NCBI GenBank assembly: GCA_964651535.1
Contig: CAZYYE010000001.1
Location: 496,001-560,000 of the forward strand
Direction: 5' to 3'
DNA length: 64,000 nucleotides
Source of the DNA: Terrimesophilobacter sp964651535
GTDB taxonomy: Bacteria; Actinomycetota; Actinomycetes; Actinomycetales; Microbacteriaceae
Part shown: piece by piece, positions 61,047 to 64,000 of the stretch
Numbering within the stretch: position 1 is the first letter of the stretch
Layout of the letters: every line of letters begins with the position of its first letter
Position numbers and translations under genes: made by a program
Notes under the pieces: generated by a model
The model's database searches: none
Told to the model about the DNA's origin: nothing
The model's input: only the letters and a program-made list of their open reading frames with translations

Positions 61047-61688
61047 ATGATCGTTCCCACGCTGACCGAGGGTGCAGTCACCATCCGCCCGGTGCGTGTG
61101 CGTGATGCCCGCCGCCTCGAGCGCGAACTCATGGACAATCGCCGCTGGTTGCGCACGTGGGAGGCCACGAATCCGCGCGGCCCCATGAATTTCGACGTTC
61201 GGGCGAGCATCCGCAACCTCACGTCGAACGCGCGGTCGGGGCTCGGGCTTCCGTTCGTGATCGAATACGACGGGCAACTCGCAGGCCAGCTGAACGTGTC
61301 GTCGATCGCGTGGGGCAGCGTGTCCTCGGCGACGATCGGGTACTGGGTGGCGGAGCGTTTCGCCGGCAAGTCGGTCACGCCGACCGCTGCCGCGCTCGCC
61401 ACCGACTACTGCTTCTTCCAGCTCGGGCTGCATCGCATGGAGATCTGCATCCGGCCCGAAAACGAGGCTTCCCTTCGCGTGGTGGAGAAGCTGGGATTCC
61501 GTTACGAAGGCCTTCGGCGCAGTTACATCCACATCAACGGCGACTGGCGGGACCATTTCTGTTTCGCGCTCGTTTCGGATGAACTGCCGACCGGAGTGCT
61601 GAGGCGCTGGCTGGATGGCAAGGTTCCCGCTGGCGCCGGCGTCGTCCCCGCCGCGGATCGTGCCGCGGCGCAGCACGCCGGCCGTTAG
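61047..61688 (+). CDS. GNAT-family acetyltransferase, RimJ-like
   Basis: A 213-residue protein. LTEGAVTIRPVRVRDARRLE starts the domain; TIGYWVAERFAGKSVTPTAA is the acetyl-CoA region and ENEASLRVVEKLGFRYEGLRRSYIHING the C-terminal motif of ribosomal protein N-terminal acetyltransferases. ATG at 61047 (a TTG 6 bp earlier is possible). A galU-acetyltransferase-membrane protein order is common in actinobacteria. Confidence 0.9.
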   Translation: MIVPTLTEGAVTIRPVRVRDARRLERELMDNRRWLRTWEATNPRGPMNFDVRASIRNLTSNARSGLGLPFVIEYDGQLAGQLNVSSIAWGSVSSATIGYWVAERFAGKSVTPTAAALATDYCFFQLGLHRMEICIRPENEASLRVVEKLGFRYEGLRRSYIHINGDWRDHFCFALVSDELPTGVLRRWLDGKVPAGAGVVPAADRAAAQHAGR

Positions 61689-61777
61689 TTCCCCCATCCC
61701 GGGCTCCAACCTCCAGGTAGGCCCGGCAACGGCGCGCCAGAGGCCGGTTCGCGCGTGCCAGCCCTAGCGTTAAGGCC

Positions 61778-62704
61778 ATGGGAATCGATGGAGTCGGATC
61801 GAGCGTCGTTGTCGCGCTCGCCGCCGTGCTGTGGTTCCTTTATCTCGTTCCCACGTGGTTGAAGCGCCGGGAGTATCTCGCGACGGAGCGGAACGCGGTG
61901 CGGCTGCAGCAGACGATGCGAATTCTGGCGGAGAGCGCCGAGTTGCCTTCCGTTGTGCGCGTCGAGGCGACCGCGCGTATGGTTGCCGCCCAGCAGCGGG
62001 CACTGCGCAAGTACCAGAAATCGTCGGCGCGGGTAAGTCGACCGCTCCCTGAGGAGGTCGCCGGGCGCCGCGGCCGCGACACTCGGTTCCCCGGGGATTC
62101 CGCCTTCGACGGAAGACTCGAAGGGGGCGCTCGCACTGCGCGCCGTCTGCGCCGATCGCGTGCGCTCGCCTCTGTCGTGCTGTTGGGTGCGCTGATCGCC
62201 GGGGGATTTGGAGTTCAGGCGCTTGTCGTATCCGGGTCATGGGTGTTGTTCGCGGGCTCTCTCGTCGTGGCGGTGGGTTCGTTCGCTCTGTTGGGCCAGG
62301 CGGCCGCGGTTTCGCGTGCTCGCGCTGAGTTGCGGCGAGCGGCGCTGGCGAGTCCCGTGGCCACCCCGCTGCACGATCATGCGGATTACGCGGCTCCGCG
62401 CCAAAGCAGCTGGAACCCCGTTGCCGTCCCCAGGCCCCTCTACCTGTCACGCAGCGATCGAGGATCGCTCGTGGCCGAGGGATCGCGCGGCGCTCGACTC
62501 GAAACCGCACAGCCCGACCACGCAGAACTCCTGAGGGTCGCCGCCGCCGAGGCGGAGCGTACCCTCCGGGCCGCGCAGGCGGCATCCGAGGTGGCCCGAA
62601 TTCCGCAGCCGAGCCGATTCGCGCGAATGGGGCTGGTCGATCAGGCAGATGCGGCACCTGCGGACCTCGACGAGATCCTTCGCCGCCGCAGGGCCGTCGG
62701 CTGA
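61778..62704 (+). CDS. Conserved actinobacterial membrane protein of unknown function
   Basis: A 308-residue protein. A first helix lies at residues about 9-26 (VVVALAAVLWFLYLVPTW), then a charged region WLKRREYLATERNAVRLQQT that looks conserved, and two helices at about 130-172. The rest is basic and probably cytoplasmic. Residues about 87-118 (around RPLPEEVAG and GRLEGGART) come from a copy of the family B repeat read in frame. No named function known to me. Confidence 0.75.
   Translation: MGIDGVGSSVVVALAAVLWFLYLVPTWLKRREYLATERNAVRLQQTMRILAESAELPSVVRVEATARMVAAQQRALRKYQKSSARVSRPLPEEVAGRRGRDTRFPGDSAFDGRLEGGARTARRLRRSRALASVVLLGALIAGGFGVQALVVSGSWVLFAGSLVVAVGSFALLGQAAAVSRARAELRRAALASPVATPLHDHADYAAPRQSSWNPVAVPRPLYLSRSDRGSLVAEGSRGARLETAQPDHAELLRVAAAEAERTLRAAQAASEVARIPQPSRFARMGLVDQADAAPADLDEILRRRRAVG
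62038..62130. repeat. Family B repeat copy read in frame in a membrane protein gene
   Basis: CGCTCCCTGAGGAGGTCGCC at the left and CTCGAAGGGGGCGC at the right match the ends of the other copies. GGAGGTCGCCG is also shared with the copy inside the ABC exporter. The stretch keeps the reading frame open and encodes an extra loop. Confidence 0.6.
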
Positions 62705-62790
62705 TCCCGCCCGCTCCCTGAGGAGCCAGCTTTGCTGATCGGATCCCGCCCGCTCCCTGAGGAGCAAGCGTCTGGCGTCTCGAAGGGAAC
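62703..62790. repeat. Family B repeat cluster before tRNA-Ala
   Basis: A 24-bp unit occurs twice directly (62703-62726 and 62742-62765; core CCGCTCCCTGAGGAGC), followed by TCTCGAAGGGAACCGC, the other repeat end. It fills the 130-bp gap between the membrane protein gene and the tRNA. Apart from it I see no clear signal in this gap. Confidence 0.8.
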
Positions 62791-62833
62791 CGCTCCGATT
62801 GCTTCGCGTGATAACGTAGCAACGCAACATTTT

Positions 62834-62909
62834 GGGGCTATGGCGCAGTTGGTAGCGCGCTTCGTTCGCATCGAAGAGGTCAGGAGTTCGAATCTCCTTA
62901 GCTCCACCA
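62834..62909 (+). tRNA. tRNA-Ala, anticodon CGC
   Basis: A 76-nt cloverleaf. Acceptor GGGGCTA pairs with TAGCTCC, the D-arm is GCGCAGTTGGTAGCGC, the anticodon stem CTTCG/CGAAG holds loop TTCGCAT with anticodon CGC, the T-arm is AGGAGTTCGAATCTCCT, and CCA is encoded. It reads the codon GCG, frequent in this GC-rich genome. Confidence 0.97.
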
Positions 62910-62938
62910 CCGAGTCACTACCTGCAAGGGAGCACGCC

Positions 62939-63310
62939 ATGGATCCCGGGGCATTCTCGATCAGTTTGACGGTTCGGGATATTCGCGCGTCGAGAGACTT
63001 TTACGAGAAGCTCGGGTTCTCAGTCCTGGGCGGCGACATCGACCAGAACTGGCTCATCCTGAAGAATGGCGAGTGCACGATCGGGTTGTTTCACGGCATG
63101 TTCGAGCGGAACATGCTCACGTTCAACCCGGGCTGGGACGGATCGGCGAACGAGCTCGACTCGTTCACGGATGTCCGCGAGTTGCAGCGGGAACTGAAAC
63201 GAAGCGGCATCGACGTGGGCGACGACATCGAGGAGTCCACGACCGGACCCGCGAGTTTCACCGTCCACGATCCCGACGGCAACCCGATCCTGTTCGATCA
63301 GCACCGCTGA
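62939..63310 (+). CDS. VOC-superfamily (glyoxalase/dioxygenase fold) protein
   Basis: A 123-residue protein. ISLTVRDIRASRDFYEKLGF at the start and GPASFTVHDPDGNPILFDQ at the end are the usual paired beta-alpha-beta motifs of the vicinal oxygen chelate fold. It may bind a metal through a His and a Glu, but here some ligands are unclear, so enzyme activity is not sure. ATG at 62939, 30 bp after the tRNA, with AAGGGAGC upstream. Confidence 0.85.
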   Translation: MDPGAFSISLTVRDIRASRDFYEKLGFSVLGGDIDQNWLILKNGECTIGLFHGMFERNMLTFNPGWDGSANELDSFTDVRELQRELKRSGIDVGDDIEESTTGPASFTVHDPDGNPILFDQHR

Positions 63311-63331
63311 CGGCGCACACGGTGCCGGTAA

Positions 63332-64000
63332 TCAGTTCTCGATGATCGCATCCTTCGGGAGCTTCCGCACGCGAGCCCGGCGCCGCCGGCGCTCCGGGAT
63401 CATCGACCGCATCTCCTCGAGCTTGCCGAAGCACAGCAACCGGTCGCCGGCCTCGAGCACGAGATCCTTTTTCGGGTTCGGGATGACGGTCGTTCCGCGG
63501 TGCACCGTCAGGGTCGTGATGTCGCGCTCCCACAGCCCGGTCTCCCTCATGGTTTTGCCAACGAAGTCCGCGCCCGCGTGCACGAGGAGCTCGGCGACGC
63601 CGTAGCCGGTCGAAACGCTCAGCCGCTGCCGCACATCGATCTCGGGGAATGCGACCTGGTTGCCGATGTGGTCGATGATCGCACCGGCGACATCCAGCCC
63701 CGTCGCCCGTTCGATGCCCTCGAGCCCCGGCGAGGAGTTCACTTCCATGACGAGCGGGCCATCCTTGCCTTCGAGCATGTCGACCCCCGCGACCCGCAGG
63801 CCCATAATCTGGGCCGAGCGCACGGCCGCCTGCTCGAACGCGGGCGTCAATTCGACGGGCTCGACGGATCCGCCCCTGTGCACGTTCGAGCGGAACTCGT
63901 CGCCGACCGCGACGCGCCGCATCGCCGCCACGACGCGGTCTCCGACGACGAGGGCGCGAATGTCCTTCCCCTTGCTTTCCGAGACGAAACGCTGGATGAG
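63332..64000 (-). CDS. RimK-type ATP-grasp ligase with C-terminal TrkA-C domain, 5' end outside window
   Basis: The visible C-terminal 222 residues start inside the ATP-grasp domain: SKGKDIRALVVGDRVVAAMRR, GDEFRSNVHRGG, AGVDMLEGKDGPLVMEVNSS with the metal-binding Glu and Asn, and PGLEGIERATG. RimK adds glutamate to ribosomal protein S6 or related acceptors. The final 90 residues (AELLVHAGADFVGKTMRETG, then TTVIPNPKKDLVLEAGDRLL) are a TrkA-C (RCK C-terminal) domain that often binds a nucleotide or ion regulator. Confidence 0.9.
   Translation of the reverse strand, partial: LIQRFVSESKGKDIRALVVGDRVVAAMRRVAVGDEFRSNVHRGGSVEPVELTPAFEQAAVRSAQIMGLRVAGVDMLEGKDGPLVMEVNSSPGLEGIERATGLDVAGAIIDHIGNQVAFPEIDVRQRLSVSTGYGVAELLVHAGADFVGKTMRETGLWERDITTLTVHRGTTVIPNPKKDLVLEAGDRLLCFGKLEEMRSMIPERRRRRARVRKLPKDAIIEN

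Noticed and set aside
1..64000. Prophage, insertion sequence, integrase or transposase
   Set aside because: No such protein or typical end repeats found on either strand; the short palindromes are the only mobile-like signals.

Overview
The window is a gene-dense, GC-rich stretch of an actinobacterial chromosome, most likely from a member of the Microbacteriaceae. The basis is the very high GC third-position use, many GTG starts, pervasive 4-bp ATGA/GTGA gene overlaps, actinobacterial families (large membrane-bound ECF sigma factor, NlpC/P60 protein, BMP nucleoside ABC system, a helicase-like protein ending in a nuclease fold of the MTES_1575 type) and short dispersed repeats. I see no phage, insertion sequence, rRNA or CRISPR array. 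The species cannot be named from the sequence alone.

Layout. 1-8.3 kb: a catabolic block around a two-component flavin hydroxylase (HpaB/HpaC type) with an IclR regulator, a fumarylacetoacetate-hydrolase-family enzyme, a succinate-semialdehyde-type dehydrogenase, RidA, a thiolase and a short-chain dehydrogenase. 8.4-13.2 kb: a fused ABC exporter with its own small DNA-binding protein, divergent from an ABC-2 exporter (ATPase plus two permeases). 13.6-22.9 kb: a complete upper and lower mevalonate pathway on two divergent operons. The left arm reads diphosphomevalonate decarboxylase, phosphomevalonate kinase, then a fused HMG-CoA reductase/mevalonate kinase and a 32-residue membrane microprotein. 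The right arm reads HMG-CoA synthase, flavin monooxygenase, BASS-family transporter and a sugar-epimerase-like dehydrogenase. 22.9-26.6 kb: riboflavin operon ribD-ribE-ribBA-ribH under an FMN riboswitch.

26.6-32.3 kb: an AbiEi/DUF559-like gene bracketed by two long palindromic elements, then HAD phosphatase, acetyltransferase, trpS, exodeoxyribonuclease III and a YihY protein. 32.4-37.8 kb: an ECF sigma factor carrying its own zinc-finger, membrane and C-terminal domains, and sdhCDAB. 37.9-49.6 kb: a mannose-1-phosphate guanylyltransferase gene and a nucleoside uptake and salvage block (BMP lipoprotein, ABC ATPase, two permeases, MFS carrier, cytidine deaminase, thymidine phosphorylase, nucleoside hydrolase, adenosine deaminase). 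49.6-64 kb: NlpC/P60 protein, a coiled-coil membrane protein, a large helicase-like protein with a broken Walker A, MarR-MMPL, mscL, FmdB, 5-FCL, galU, acetyltransferase, tRNA-Ala(CGC), a VOC protein and the C-terminal half of a RimK-type ligase.

The signals least explained by ordinary annotation are four families of short palindromic or repeated DNA. (A) A roughly 100-bp inverted repeat with arms TTCGCAATTCAGGCAGA occurs three times, two copies bracketing one gene. (B) A CCCTGAGG...CTCGAAGGG repeat occurs at five loci, two of them read in frame inside proteins. (C) A TTTCATCATTCAGGAGG element occurs twice, both times between convergent genes. (D) A 25-bp perfect palindrome encodes the tail of RibE. 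The fused HMG-CoA reductase/mevalonate kinase and the apparently ATPase-dead helicase are the most unusual proteins.
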